Position numbers and translations under genes: made by a program
Part shown: in pieces, positions 36,518 to 45,398 of the stretch
How positions within the stretch are numbered: position 1 is the stretch's first letter
Layout: every line of letters begins with the position of its first letter
DNA from: an uncultured Clostridia bacterium
GTDB taxonomy: Bacteria; Bacillota; Clostridia; HGM11514
Length of the DNA stretch: 64,000 nt
Assembly: GCA_934464705.1 (NCBI GenBank)
Contig: CAKSKB010000010.1
Span: 1 to 64,000, forward strand
Reading direction: 5' to 3'
Notes under the pieces: generated by a model
Told to the model about the DNA's origin: nothing
Database searches by the model: none
What the model saw: the letters and a program-made list of their open reading frames with translations, nothing else

Positions 36518-39500
36518 TTGCCGTCACCTCCGAAATCTGCACTGACGGCAGTGCCGTCCTGCAAATCGCCTGTGTTTTCGACGGTTACATAAACCGTTTC
36601 TTCGTCAATCGACTTAACCTTACCCGAAAGAACCGTGTCTGTTCCGGAAACGGTAAGTTTAACCGAATCTCCGGTTTTGATTTTTTTCACAACATCTTCG
36701 TCCGCACTGATTTTGGCGGTAAGGGTTGTAAGGTCGGCAATTGTAACGACGCTGTCCTTGGTGGAAGCTATGCTGTCGTGAACCTCCTTGGACTTTTTGA
36801 TAACTGTTCCGTCTGCCGGAGCATATATGAACAGCTTGCTGTAGTTATCGTTGAGCCTTGCGAGCTTGATGTCAAGGTCGCTGCGGTCAAGCCTTGCCTT
36901 TTCAAGGGTTGATGTCACATTGTCATTCTGAATTTTAACAAGCAGCTGACCTTTCTTTACATAATCTCCGCTTTCCGCATAAACAGCAGCCGCATTGCCG
37001 CTCTGGCGGCTGATTACTGCGGTGTAATCCGCGTCCTTAAACGAACCGACGGACGCACTTTCCACATCGCCGGAGGATGTGTGAACAACTGCTGCTGCGG
37101 TCATTCCGTCGGAAATTCCGCCGGGGTTTGAAAGCGTGATTTCGACATTGTAAACAGCAATTCCGCCGACGGAGCCGTTTCTCGAATCCGAAACGGCTGT
37201 TACGGTACCCGAGAGGCTGACCATGTAATCATCGGAGGTTACGGTTGCGCTGTTTCCGATTTTGATTTTATCCCTTCCGGAAGCCGTGAACGGAACGGAA
37301 GCAATAATTTTATTTTCATCAACGATTTTACCGATTGTTGCGGCGTTTACCCTCTCGCCGTTTTTGATAGAAAACTCACGGAGTATACCCGAAGCAGGAG
37401 CGTAAATGCTCAAATCGTTGACATTTGTCTGCGCTGTCTGAATGGAAATATCGGCTTTGGTTATCGAGTTCTTGGTGGTTGCGATGGAATCCGCAATACC
37501 GCTGTCTTTGAGCCTGTAGAGCAGCTGACCCTTTTTCACCTTATCGCCAACCTCAAACGAAGCCTCCTCGATTTCACCCTTGCCCTCGGGGATAACCTCG
37601 GTTTTACTTTCCGCCGAAAGCGTTCCGAAATACTCCTGAACCGTTTTCGTTTCGGTTTTCTTAGGCTCTGTTTTTTTCTTCTGCGTATCCTTGCCGCAGG
37701 CGGTAAACATCAGAGATACGCACAAAAGAAGCATTAATAATGTACCTGTCTTCTTCAACTTATTTCCTCCGTTCTTTTTCTTTTTCTTTATAATTCTGAT
37801 TATTATAAACACAATTATTATAAGAACGCCCAGTCCCACAAGCGCTTTTGTCAAGCCGTTTCCGCCGGGGATAATCGCAAGTATGCGGTCAAGAAGCGTT
37901 CCCTTATCGTCGGACTGCGCCGCAGCTTCGTTGTCGTCCTCTTTGATATCCGGAGTTTTAACAACAAACTGAACCGATGTGGGCGTTACAACGCCGGGCG
38001 CCGCAAACGAAACAACCTCTGCCGATGCACTTGCCGAAATTGCGGAAGCAATATCGCCGCCGTATTCCGAATAAAGGTCGGTCGCCTGGGAGGTAGCGGA
38101 ATTTAATGTATCCGTACCGTTATAAAGCTGCGATGCGCCGGAGCTTAAAAGCGAAATACTGTCTGCAAACTCATCAAACACCGAAGACACTGTATTTGTG
38201 CTGTCAGAGAGCGTATCAAAACTGCTTGAAAGCGTTCCGATACCGCCGTAAAGCGCATTTATCGAATCGTCCAGCGTTGTGTAGTTTGAGGAAAGCTTGC
38301 TCACGCCGTCGGCATACGAATCAAATCCGCGGCGCAAATCCTCATTGCCGTCATAAATCTGCTGTGCGCCGTCAATCATAGTCATTGAGCCGTTCGCAAA
38401 CTCCATTGAAACATCATAAAGCGATGTAAGGCTGTTTACGCCGTTTGTATAAGTTGAAAGACCCGAATTCAAGGTTTTCATATTTTCAAGCATTGTGTTT
38501 GAGCCTTCCGCAAGCTGCTCCGCCGCACTGCCGAATGTGAGTGCGCTTGAATACAGCGAGCTTATTCCGCTCTGCGCCTGTTTTGTTCCTGCGGCAACCT
38601 GCCCTGCACCGGTTACAAGACCCGTCATGCCTTCCGATATAGCCTTAAGCTGCGCCTTATACGGATTTGAATCGTCCATCGTTGAAACAAGCATATCGAG
38701 AGAAGCTTTTGCGGAATTTATACCGCCGTAAACGCTTTCCGCGCCGGAAACAAGCGTGGAAACATCGGTATTTGCAGACCTGAGTTCTTTAAGACCCGAA
38801 CGGATTTCGCCTGTTTTTCCGGCTGCCGTGCTAAGCCCTGTTTCAATCTGTTTATACCCCGATTTCAGCGTATCGCCGCCGGAGGAAAGAGAGTTGATAT
38901 CGCCCTCTTTTGATTCAAGCTGTTTTTTTGCGTTGACTATCGTGTCTTTATTTTCCGTAATCTTTTTAAGACCTTCGCTTACGCTGCTTATACCGTTTGA
39001 AACATCGGCAGACTTTCCGTCAAGTTCCGTAAGAGCCGACCGCACCGATGCCGAACCGCCCGACAGGTCGCCCATACCGGAATCCACCGTATGAAGCCCG
39101 TTTCCGAAGGTGTCTATTCCGGCAACAAGGCTCGGAAGGCTTGAACGGATATTCTGCGCGCCGCTGTCGAGAAGCGTTACGCCCGACGCCAGATCTTCGG
39201 CACCGTTTTTAAGTGTTCCGGTGCCGCTCACGAGGCTCGAAACCGATGAAGCCATTGACGAAACGCCCGCCTTCATGGTGTCCATCGTACCCAGGATTCC
39301 GTCCGAAATCCTTACAAATCCGATTGTAAGACCCGACATTTCAAAATCCTTTGCGTCAAAGGTGATTTCGTATGTTTTGTCAAGCCCCGGAAGAATCATA
39401 AATGTAAGCTGCTTCGTGCTGCCGACATTAGCAAATATTGCGTCCTCACAGGCTATGTTTTTACACCTTTTGGTGTCAAGCTGCATAGTCACCTGAGCAA

Positions 39501-39966
39501 TATAGTTATCGGTAAAATACTGTTCCGTGCGCTTGTTTGTTTTTGCATCAATCGTTATCATGAATTTTCCGCTTTTTCCGGCGGTTTTTTCACCCTTGAT
39601 GTTTTTGCCGTCAATGCTGTATTTTATATCGAAATTCCACGGAAGTTCAGCCTTTTTGAGTTTTCCCTGATAAATAAAGGACGATGCGTTGTCGGGAACC
39701 TTCCATTCGACACTTCCGTTTTTGACTTTAGGCTCGGAATCCGATGTAAGATTTTTATACTCGCTGTAATTTCCGTAATCGACAATCGTTTTCTGACTGC
39801 TGATTTTGAAGGAATTTACAACATATGCGTCCTTAAGGCTTCCGTCAAGGTTGAGAATTGCGTAAACTGTTTCTTCCTTGGGAACATTCTCTGCGGAATA
39901 GACGCAGCAGCTCAAAAGCTGGGTCATGCAGACAAGAACCGCAAGTGTTCGTTTAATCAGCTTCAT
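36514..39966 (-). CDS. Fusion of a YhgE/Pip-like coiled extracellular domain with a lipoprotein-type RND membrane-fusion protein
   Basis: The product has 1150 residues. A signal peptide (MKLIKRTLAVLVCMTQLLSC) leads to a beta domain, then a long heptad region (about 240-640) with repeated LxxGxxxLxxG patterns as in YhgE/Pip N-domains. A transmembrane helix (ALVGLGVLIIIVFIIIRII) and KKKKK follow. At codon 737 a second hydrophobic signal with a lipobox appears (TLLMLLLCVSLMFTAC), then a HlyD/AcrA-like adaptor with two lipoyl-type halves (VKKGQLLYRL, VKKGQLLVKI). The second half has its own GGAGG 7 bp before TTG (37758), so a free 414-residue lipoprotein is likely. The ATG at 39966 follows GGAGGAGG and overlaps the MMPL gene by 14 bp. 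Confidence 0.82.
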   Translation of the reverse strand: MKLIKRTLAVLVCMTQLLSCCVYSAENVPKEETVYAILNLDGSLKDAYVVNSFKISSQKTIVDYGNYSEYKNLTSDSEPKVKNGSVEWKVPDNASSFIYQGKLKKAELPWNFDIKYSIDGKNIKGEKTAGKSGKFMITIDAKTNKRTEQYFTDNYIAQVTMQLDTKRCKNIACEDAIFANVGSTKQLTFMILPGLDKTYEITFDAKDFEMSGLTIGFVRISDGILGTMDTMKAGVSSMASSVSSLVSGTGTLKNGAEDLASGVTLLDSGAQNIRSSLPSLVAGIDTFGNGLHTVDSGMGDLSGGSASVRSALTELDGKSADVSNGISSVSEGLKKITENKDTIVNAKKQLESKEGDINSLSSGGDTLKSGYKQIETGLSTAAGKTGEIRSGLKELRSANTDVSTLVSGAESVYGGINSAKASLDMLVSTMDDSNPYKAQLKAISEGMTGLVTGAGQVAAGTKQAQSGISSLYSSALTFGSAAEQLAEGSNTMLENMKTLNSGLSTYTNGVNSLTSLYDVSMEFANGSMTMIDGAQQIYDGNEDLRRGFDSYADGVSKLSSNYTTLDDSINALYGGIGTLSSSFDTLSDSTNTVSSVFDEFADSISLLSSGASQLYNGTDTLNSATSQATDLYSEYGGDIASAISASASAEVVSFAAPGVVTPTSVQFVVKTPDIKEDDNEAAAQSDDKGTLLDRILAIIPGGNGLTKALVGLGVLIIIVFIIIRIIKKKKKNGGNKLKKTGTLLMLLLCVSLMFTACGKDTQKKKTEPKKTETKTVQEYFGTLSAESKTEVIPEGKGEIEEASFEVGDKVKKGQLLYRLKDSGIADSIATTKNSITKADISIQTAQTNVNDLSIYAPASGILREFSIKNGERVNAATIGKIVDENKIIASVPFTASGRDKIKIGNSATVTSDDYMVSLSGTVTAVSDSRNGSVGGIAVYNVEITLSNPGGISDGMTAAAVVHTSSGDVESASVGSFKDADYTAVISRQSGNAAAVYAESGDYVKKGQLLVKIQNDNVTSTLEKARLDRSDLDIKLARLNDNYSKLFIYAPADGTVIKKSKEVHDSIASTKDSVVTIADLTTLTAKISADEDVVKKIKTGDSVKLTVSGTDTVLSGKVKSIDEETVYVTVENTGDLQDGTAVSADFGGDGK
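37756..37770 (-). promoter_or_regulatory. Internal ribosome binding site and TTG start for the lipoprotein membrane-fusion half
   Basis: On the minus strand GGAGG (37770-37766) lies 7 bp before TTG (37758-37756), directly followed by a lipoprotein signal peptide. A TAA (37762-37760) that would end the upstream half is present in another frame at the same place, after an A-rich run that could slip. Confidence 0.65.
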
Positions 39967-42031
39967 GATTAACCTCCTCCTGTTCTTCACCGGTATAAAC
40001 CTTCATTTTATAAGTGGTTTTTCTGATTGCTCCGTCAAAGAACGCAATCAGCGGCGGCAGTGCGAAAAGCACGAGCACGCCCGACAGAATACCGCCTCTT
40101 CCGACCAGAATACCCAGCTGGCTTATAACGCCGTTTGTGGACATCATTCCGAGAGAAAGCCCCGATGCCGTAAGAATGGTCGCCGATGTGATAACTGACG
40201 GTGCGGTGTCCTGCAGTGTTTTCTGTGCTGCGGGTTTGGCAAGCATCGTATGGCGGTTTTCAATATATCTGTCCGCAAAAAGGATTGCGTAGTCAACCGT
40301 TGCGCCGAGCTGAATGGAACTTATAATAAGATAGCCTATATAGAAAAGGTCATCTCCGGCAAAATACGGAACCGCAAGATTTATCCAGATTGAAAGTTCA
40401 ATCAGCACAAGCAGAATAACCGGCAGCATGATTGACTTGAAGTTTATAACAAGTATCAGCGCAATCGACAAAATTGCAAGGAAATTAACTTTTGTGTTAT
40501 CGCTTGTAACAACACCCTTGAGGTCGTATGAACTTACCGTATCTCCGGCAACAAGACCCTTGTCGCCGTAAAGGTCTTTTACAAGCTTTTTGATGTCGTT
40601 TACAACCGAGAACGAAAATTTACCTTCCGCAGGAGCGTCAAGCGTAACCACAAAACGGCTGTAATCCTTGCTTATCAGCTGGTCAAGAGAATCCTTCGGA
40701 ACAAGTTCTTCCGGAATCTGATACCCTACCGATTCCGAATACGAAATCACCGATGTCACATACGGATTGCTTTCAAGCTGTTCGGTAAGTTCCGCTTCCG
40801 TTGCGTATTTCCCTTTCGGAACCATAATCGCAACAAGGTTTGACTGCCCGAATATATTTTCGATTTTTTCTGTATCATCACCAAGCTGAGTACCTTTGCC
40901 GTAAATTCCGGACTGACCGTAGCGAAAACTGTTCTTCCCCTGGGCAATATAGCACGGAACAAGCAAAATCGCAAATATGAGAATTACCGGCGTGCTCACC
41001 TTAAACACAGCTTTTGAAAGTTTTTCAAAGGACGGCATAAAGTTTTTGTGCTCCGTTTTGTCGATTAACTTATAAGTAACAAGAATAAGCGACGGAAGGA
41101 ACAAAAGAACGGTTATGAGCGAAATCGCAATAGCCTTAGCCATTACCCAGCCCATATCCGGACCGATTTTGAACTTCATAAGCACCAGAGCCGCAAAACC
41201 CATAACTGTTGTGAGTCCGCTCGACATTACCGAAGCGAAAGACTTTTTAACCGCAAGCGACATTGCTTTTTCGACATCGCTTTCCGTTTCTCTGAATTCC
41301 TGGAATCTGTGCATTATAAATATGGAATAGTCCATCGAAACCGCAAGCTGCAGTATGCTTCCGGCGGAGTTGGTTACGAAGGAAATCTCGCCGAAAAACA
41401 GGTTCGTGCCTCGATTTATGGCGATTGCCACACCGATTGTGACAAGAAAGATTATCGGTTCCACATATGAAGTGGTCGCAAAAATCAGAATAAAGAATAT
41501 AAGAATTACACAGAAAACCATAATCTTCTGCACTTCTTTTTCCGTAAGCTGAATGGCTGCGGCGTTGTTTACGGCAGTTCCGCTCATAGCTCCCCCATCG
41601 CCTATGATTTTACGAAGTGCATTTACGGCTTCAACCTTCTTTTCATCGTCAATCGTAACGGTAAAAAGGGCGTTGCCGTCTTTGTAATACTCCTCAACGG
41701 TCTTTGTTTCAAGCATATCGAGCGGCTGATACACATTTACCGCATCGTCAAGCCACGAAACTTCTTTAACGCCGTCAACCGCCTTGAACTTTTCCTTATA
41801 CGAAAGCGCCTCCGGCAGAGAAACATCCGGCACCATAACCCGGGCATTCGGAATATCGGTTTTATATTCGTTTTCCATCGTGTCAAGGGCAATGGTTGAC
41901 GGAGAGTCGTCCGGAAGATAATCGACCAGGTCATAATCGACCTTAACAAAGCTCGACGCAACCAGTGAAACCGCCGTCATAATCAGAAACAGCACAGGCA
42001 TAATATACTTATGCTTCAATATGAATTTCAT
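39953..42031 (-). CDS. MMPL/RND-family transporter
   Basis: The product has 692 residues with the RND half-size duplicated layout: a membrane helix, an extracellular loop of about 140 residues, five or six helices, then the same again. Motifs include SMDYSIFIMHRFQEFRE in the first half and GATVDYAILFADRYIE in the second, whose Asp residues carry protons in this superfamily. It probably exports a lipid, drug or peptide across the cytoplasmic membrane using the proton gradient. The downstream genes supply an adaptor and a wall-anchored protein. The promoter overlaps that of a divergent TetR regulator, so it is probably induced by a ligand of that repressor. Confidence 0.9.
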   Translation of the reverse strand: MKFILKHKYIMPVLFLIMTAVSLVASSFVKVDYDLVDYLPDDSPSTIALDTMENEYKTDIPNARVMVPDVSLPEALSYKEKFKAVDGVKEVSWLDDAVNVYQPLDMLETKTVEEYYKDGNALFTVTIDDEKKVEAVNALRKIIGDGGAMSGTAVNNAAAIQLTEKEVQKIMVFCVILIFFILIFATTSYVEPIIFLVTIGVAIAINRGTNLFFGEISFVTNSAGSILQLAVSMDYSIFIMHRFQEFRETESDVEKAMSLAVKKSFASVMSSGLTTVMGFAALVLMKFKIGPDMGWVMAKAIAISLITVLLFLPSLILVTYKLIDKTEHKNFMPSFEKLSKAVFKVSTPVILIFAILLVPCYIAQGKNSFRYGQSGIYGKGTQLGDDTEKIENIFGQSNLVAIMVPKGKYATEAELTEQLESNPYVTSVISYSESVGYQIPEELVPKDSLDQLISKDYSRFVVTLDAPAEGKFSFSVVNDIKKLVKDLYGDKGLVAGDTVSSYDLKGVVTSDNTKVNFLAILSIALILVINFKSIMLPVILLVLIELSIWINLAVPYFAGDDLFYIGYLIISSIQLGATVDYAILFADRYIENRHTMLAKPAAQKTLQDTAPSVITSATILTASGLSLGMMSTNGVISQLGILVGRGGILSGVLVLFALPPLIAFFDGAIRKTTYKMKVYTGEEQEEVNHEAD

Positions 42032-42059
42032 ACTATCACCAATCGATTCATAATTTTTC

Positions 42060-42112
42060 TTGACTTTTTTTCTTCAATAATATATTATATAATATATAGA
42101 AGAATTTTTCAA
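42060..42112. promoter_or_regulatory. Overlapping divergent promoters with a TetR operator
   Basis: On the minus strand TTGAAA (42112-42107), 17 bp, TATAAT (42089-42084) drives the MMPL operon. On the plus strand TTGACT (42060-42065), 17 bp, TATTAT (42083-42088) drives the TetR gene. The two -10 boxes coincide inside a perfect 18 bp palindrome (ATATATTATATAATATAT, 42078-42096 region), itself flanked by TTCTTC (42070-42075) and GAAGAA (42099-42104). A repressor dimer here would block both genes. Confidence 0.75.
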
Positions 42113-42192
42113 TACACAAAATCATACAAGTGTCGGTTATTTTACATTTTTTTTAATTTGTATCCGAAAAAAGAAAGGAATTACGGGCATTT

Positions 42193-42759
42193 ATGAATCA
42201 AAACGACCTTAGAGTTAAAAAAACACTGAAGCTTCTGTCGGACGCTCTGCGGGAGCTCATGTGCGAAAAGCCGTTTGAAAAGATAAGCGTTGTGGACATC
42301 TGTGACCGTGCGATGGTTCACCGTGCCACTTTTTACGCACATTTTGAGGACAAATATCATCTTTTAAGGTACACCTTAAGCGAACTCGAATCGCCGCTCG
42401 ACAAAGACGATATCACGGCGCACGATTTTGAAGGCTACAAAAAATACTATCTTGACGCCGCATATGAAATTCTGACCATACTTTCAAAGAATCAGAAACT
42501 GTATAAAAACGCATCGATAAAAAACCGTGAGGAGTCGGTTATAACATCGATTCGGGCGACAATTTCAATGAAAATCTGCGAAAAGCTGGAGCGGTGCAGA
42601 GAATCGGGCATAAAAATGCCGGTACCGCCCGAAATAATCTCCCGTTTCTGCGGCGGCGGAGCAATGAATGTGATTGAATGGTGGATTGTAAACGACATGC
42701 CGATCCCGCCGGAAAAAATTATAGAATATATAGGTAATCTTCTGCCCGATTTCGACTGA
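42193..42759 (+). CDS. TetR/AcrR-family repressor of the MMPL operon
   Basis: The product has 188 residues. An N-terminal TetR helix-turn-helix (KISVVDICDRAMVHRATFYAHFEDKYHLL) is followed by a helical ligand and dimer domain of the TetR_C type. It is divergent from the MMPL transporter operon across a 161 bp region with a palindromic operator, the standard arrangement for a local efflux repressor that also controls itself. The ribosome site (AAAGGA) is 12-14 bp from the ATG, longer than usual. Confidence 0.88.
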   Translation: MNQNDLRVKKTLKLLSDALRELMCEKPFEKISVVDICDRAMVHRATFYAHFEDKYHLLRYTLSELESPLDKDDITAHDFEGYKKYYLDAAYEILTILSKNQKLYKNASIKNREESVITSIRATISMKICEKLERCRESGIKMPVPPEIISRFCGGGAMNVIEWWIVNDMPIPPEKIIEYIGNLLPDFD

Positions 42760-42849
42760 TGTTTGTTTTCTTATTATAATTGTTTGTTTTCGGTATGTAA
42801 GAATCAGAAAATTTGTGGTATACTTATCAAAAACGAAAGGAAACCGAAA

Positions 42850-44562
42850 ATGTATTACGCTGATTTAATTTACGAAAACGGCACAAAAGAAAGAATCACG
42901 CTTGAAACACAGCAGACCGAATACGGTATTTATGCGCATATTTCAAAGGAGGCTCTCGGATCAGGCATTGAATATATCAATTTCATGCCGGAGTTCGGCT
43001 CCGAGGAGGAAGGAAAGCCCGGATATATGGTTGCCCCGAGGGGAGGACCGTATGTCAACAGCACATATATGCTGTGCAGATTCAAGGGGCACAAGGACGG
43101 CGAGCAGGTTATCGAGGACAGCGCAATTGCGCTCTTCGGGGTCAAAAAATCCGACCTCTGTTTCGCCGCAATCGTTGAAGGCATGCGCCTTGATTATGAT
43201 ACTATAATAGGAAAGAAAAACGGAAGATACTACATATATCCAAGATTTAAACTTGACGGCGATTGCCCGTACGAGGACATTTCGGTGCGGTATCATATTC
43301 TTGATACATCCGCAGAATACAGCGATATGGCAAGGTGCTACCGCAATTACCGCCTCGGGCGGGGCGACTGCGTTCCGCTCAAAGAAAGAATAAAGGATAA
43401 CCCGTATCTCGAATACGCCGCAAATGCAATGAATGTCAGAATACGCCTCGGCATGAAACCGATTCCGACGCCGGTAATGGAGCAGACGCCCGAAACGGAG
43501 CCGCCCATGTGCGTATGCTGCACCTTCGGCAGAATGAAGGATTTGATTGATGAGTTCAAGCGCCAAGGGATAGACCGTGCGGAATTTTGCATTATAGGCT
43601 GGAATCACAAAGGTCACGACGGCAGATACCCGGCGATGTTTCCGGTTGAACCGAGCCTCGGCGGCGAGGAAGCACTTCGCAGCCTGATTAAATACGGACA
43701 GGAAAACGGCTATCAGATGACCTGCCATTCAAACAGTTCGGACGCATACTCGGTTTCCGAGATGTGGAACCGTGACGATATTCTGCAGCTCAAAAACGGT
43801 GAGATTTCTGTTGACCCCAACCCCTGGAGCGGCGGCAGAATGTATCAGCTTTGCCCGAAAATTGCAGAAGCACAGGCACAAAAACTTTTGCCGAAAATCG
43901 CAGAACTCGGATTTCGCGGTGTGCATTATATCGATGTGCTGTCGCTTCATCCGCCGCGCAAGTGTTACAGCAAAAAGCACCCTCTCACAAAGGCGGAATC
44001 CGCAGAATGTAACCGAAAAATCATGAAGCTTTCAAAAAAGCTTATGGGCGGTTTTTCATCGGAGGGCGGCTACGACACAAACATAGGCGAGCTGGATTTT
44101 GCTCTCGTTGTCCACCCGACACGGAAGCAGATAACAACAGAATTCTGCGACCGTGTTATTCCGCTTTGGGAGCTTGTGTATCACGGAATTGTGCTTCACA
44201 ACACCTCGTGGGAAACAAGCGCATATGTGTGCGGCGAAAAAAACCGCGAATATTACCGTTCCGTTCTTAAAAACATAGAGTTCGGCGGGCGGCCGGTTGC
44301 GTATTTTCACAACGGTTTCAGCGGTCATCCCGAAGATTTGTATAACGGACTCAACACCGCCGACAACACCTCCATGGCAAAAAGCGTTGAAAATATAAAA
44401 CATATGTATGATTATTATAAAAAGCTTTCATATCTCCAGTTTGAATTTATGGAGGACCACCGTGAAATCTCGGACGGCGTTTTTGAAACAAAATATTCAG
44501 ACGGAACAAGAATTATCACAGATTACAACAATCTTGAATACAAAATAGAAAAACGGGGTTGA
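42850..44562 (+). CDS. GH129/GH101-like glycoside hydrolase (possible alpha-N-acetylgalactosaminidase)
   Basis: The product has 570 residues and no signal peptide. An N-terminal beta-sandwich (1-170) is followed by a TIM-barrel region. HYIDVLSLHPPRKC puts Asp362, and GFSSEGGYD puts Glu405, at the places expected for nucleophile and acid/base of the GH101/GH129 type; the 43-residue spacing equals that which I recall for the characterised Bifidobacterium GH129 enzyme. GH129 enzymes remove alpha-linked GalNAc, as in mucin O-glycans, inside the cell. A DUF5696-type relative is the main alternative. The ATG at 42850 follows AAAGG by 9 bp; the longer frame upstream has no ribosome site. A ThuA protein gene follows. 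Confidence 0.6.
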   Translation: MYYADLIYENGTKERITLETQQTEYGIYAHISKEALGSGIEYINFMPEFGSEEEGKPGYMVAPRGGPYVNSTYMLCRFKGHKDGEQVIEDSAIALFGVKKSDLCFAAIVEGMRLDYDTIIGKKNGRYYIYPRFKLDGDCPYEDISVRYHILDTSAEYSDMARCYRNYRLGRGDCVPLKERIKDNPYLEYAANAMNVRIRLGMKPIPTPVMEQTPETEPPMCVCCTFGRMKDLIDEFKRQGIDRAEFCIIGWNHKGHDGRYPAMFPVEPSLGGEEALRSLIKYGQENGYQMTCHSNSSDAYSVSEMWNRDDILQLKNGEISVDPNPWSGGRMYQLCPKIAEAQAQKLLPKIAELGFRGVHYIDVLSLHPPRKCYSKKHPLTKAESAECNRKIMKLSKKLMGGFSSEGGYDTNIGELDFALVVHPTRKQITTEFCDRVIPLWELVYHGIVLHNTSWETSAYVCGEKNREYYRSVLKNIEFGGRPVAYFHNGFSGHPEDLYNGLNTADNTSMAKSVENIKHMYDYYKKLSYLQFEFMEDHREISDGVFETKYSDGTRIITDYNNLEYKIEKRG

Positions 44563-44587
44563 CAAAACGCATTTTCCTGTGTATAAT
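44559..44587 (+). promoter_or_regulatory. Promoter of the ThuA-domain gene
   Basis: TTGACA (44559-44564) is followed after 17 bp by TATAAT (44582-44587). The -35 box contains the TGA stop codon of the preceding hydrolase gene. Confidence 0.88.
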
Positions 44588-44622
44588 TAAATTGAATTTT
44601 TTACTAAAAGGAGTATCCTGCA

Positions 44623-45336
44623 ATGATAAGAGTTTTGGTGTGGAATGAATTTATTCATGAAAAAGAACAGGAAAATGTTAAAAAAATCTATCCGAACGGT
44701 ATTCACAATGCCATAAAAGATTTTCTGGAATGTGACGATATTTCGGTAAAAACCGCTACGCTCGATGATGAGCACTGCGGAATTACGGACGAAATTTTAG
44801 CCGAAACCGATGTTCTTTTGTGGTGGGGACACATGGCACATCACAAGGTACCGGACGATGTTGCGATTTCGGTTCAGCAGGCGGTTCTTAAGGGTATGGG
44901 CTTTATTGCGCTTCATTCGGGGCATCATTCAAAGCCGTTCAAGCGCCTTATGGGCACAACCTGCAACCTCAGCTGGCGTGAAGACGGCGATTTTGAAAGA
45001 GTGTGGGTTCTTGACCACGCACACCCAATCACCAAGGATTTGGGAAGATATATCGAAATCGAGCACGAAGAAATGTACGGTGAACCCTTCGGGATTCCCG
45101 AACCCGACAAGCTGCTCATGATAGGCTGGTACGAAGGCGGAGAAGTGTTCCGCTCGGGATGCGTTTACCACAGAGGAAACGGCAAGATATTCTATTTCCA
45201 GCCAGGTCACGAATCATATCCTACATATTATAACAAGGATGTGCAGAAGGTAATAAAAAATGCCGTGCGCTGGGCAGCGCCCTCGTACCGTGTTGACGAC
45301 CTCCCCTGCCCGATGGTTACAAAAATAGGAAAATAA
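44623..45336 (+). CDS. ThuA-domain protein (trehalose-utilisation type, class I glutamine amidotransferase fold)
   Basis: The product has 237 residues, the normal length for a single ThuA domain. Typical segments are DVLLWWGHMAHHKV, MGFIALHSGHHSKPFKRLMG, HPITKDL and FYFQPGHESYPTYYN. ThuA proteins are linked to sugar catabolism, but the reaction is not firmly established. It follows the GH129-like gene yet has its own consensus promoter and terminator, so it can be expressed alone. The AAGGAG ribosome site lies 8 bp before the ATG. Confidence 0.87.
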   Translation: MIRVLVWNEFIHEKEQENVKKIYPNGIHNAIKDFLECDDISVKTATLDDEHCGITDEILAETDVLLWWGHMAHHKVPDDVAISVQQAVLKGMGFIALHSGHHSKPFKRLMGTTCNLSWREDGDFERVWVLDHAHPITKDLGRYIEIEHEEMYGEPFGIPEPDKLLMIGWYEGGEVFRSGCVYHRGNGKIFYFQPGHESYPTYYNKDVQKVIKNAVRWAAPSYRVDDLPCPMVTKIGK

Positions 45337-45343
45337 TAAAATT

Positions 45344-45390
45344 CCCCATGCCGCTGCGGTTCAGGAAAAGCGGCATGGGGTTTATTTTTT
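45344..45390 (+). terminator. Terminator of the ThuA gene
   Basis: CCCCATGCCGCT and AGCGGCATGGGG form a 12 bp stem with a 13-base loop, followed by TTTATTTTTT. Confidence 0.88.
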
Positions 45391-45398
45391 ATTAAAAG

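Noticed and set aside
36514..39990. A frameshifted or alternative genetic code to explain long fused frames
   Set aside because: All other genes end at normal TAA, TAG and TGA codons at the expected lengths; the fusions involve no recoded stop.
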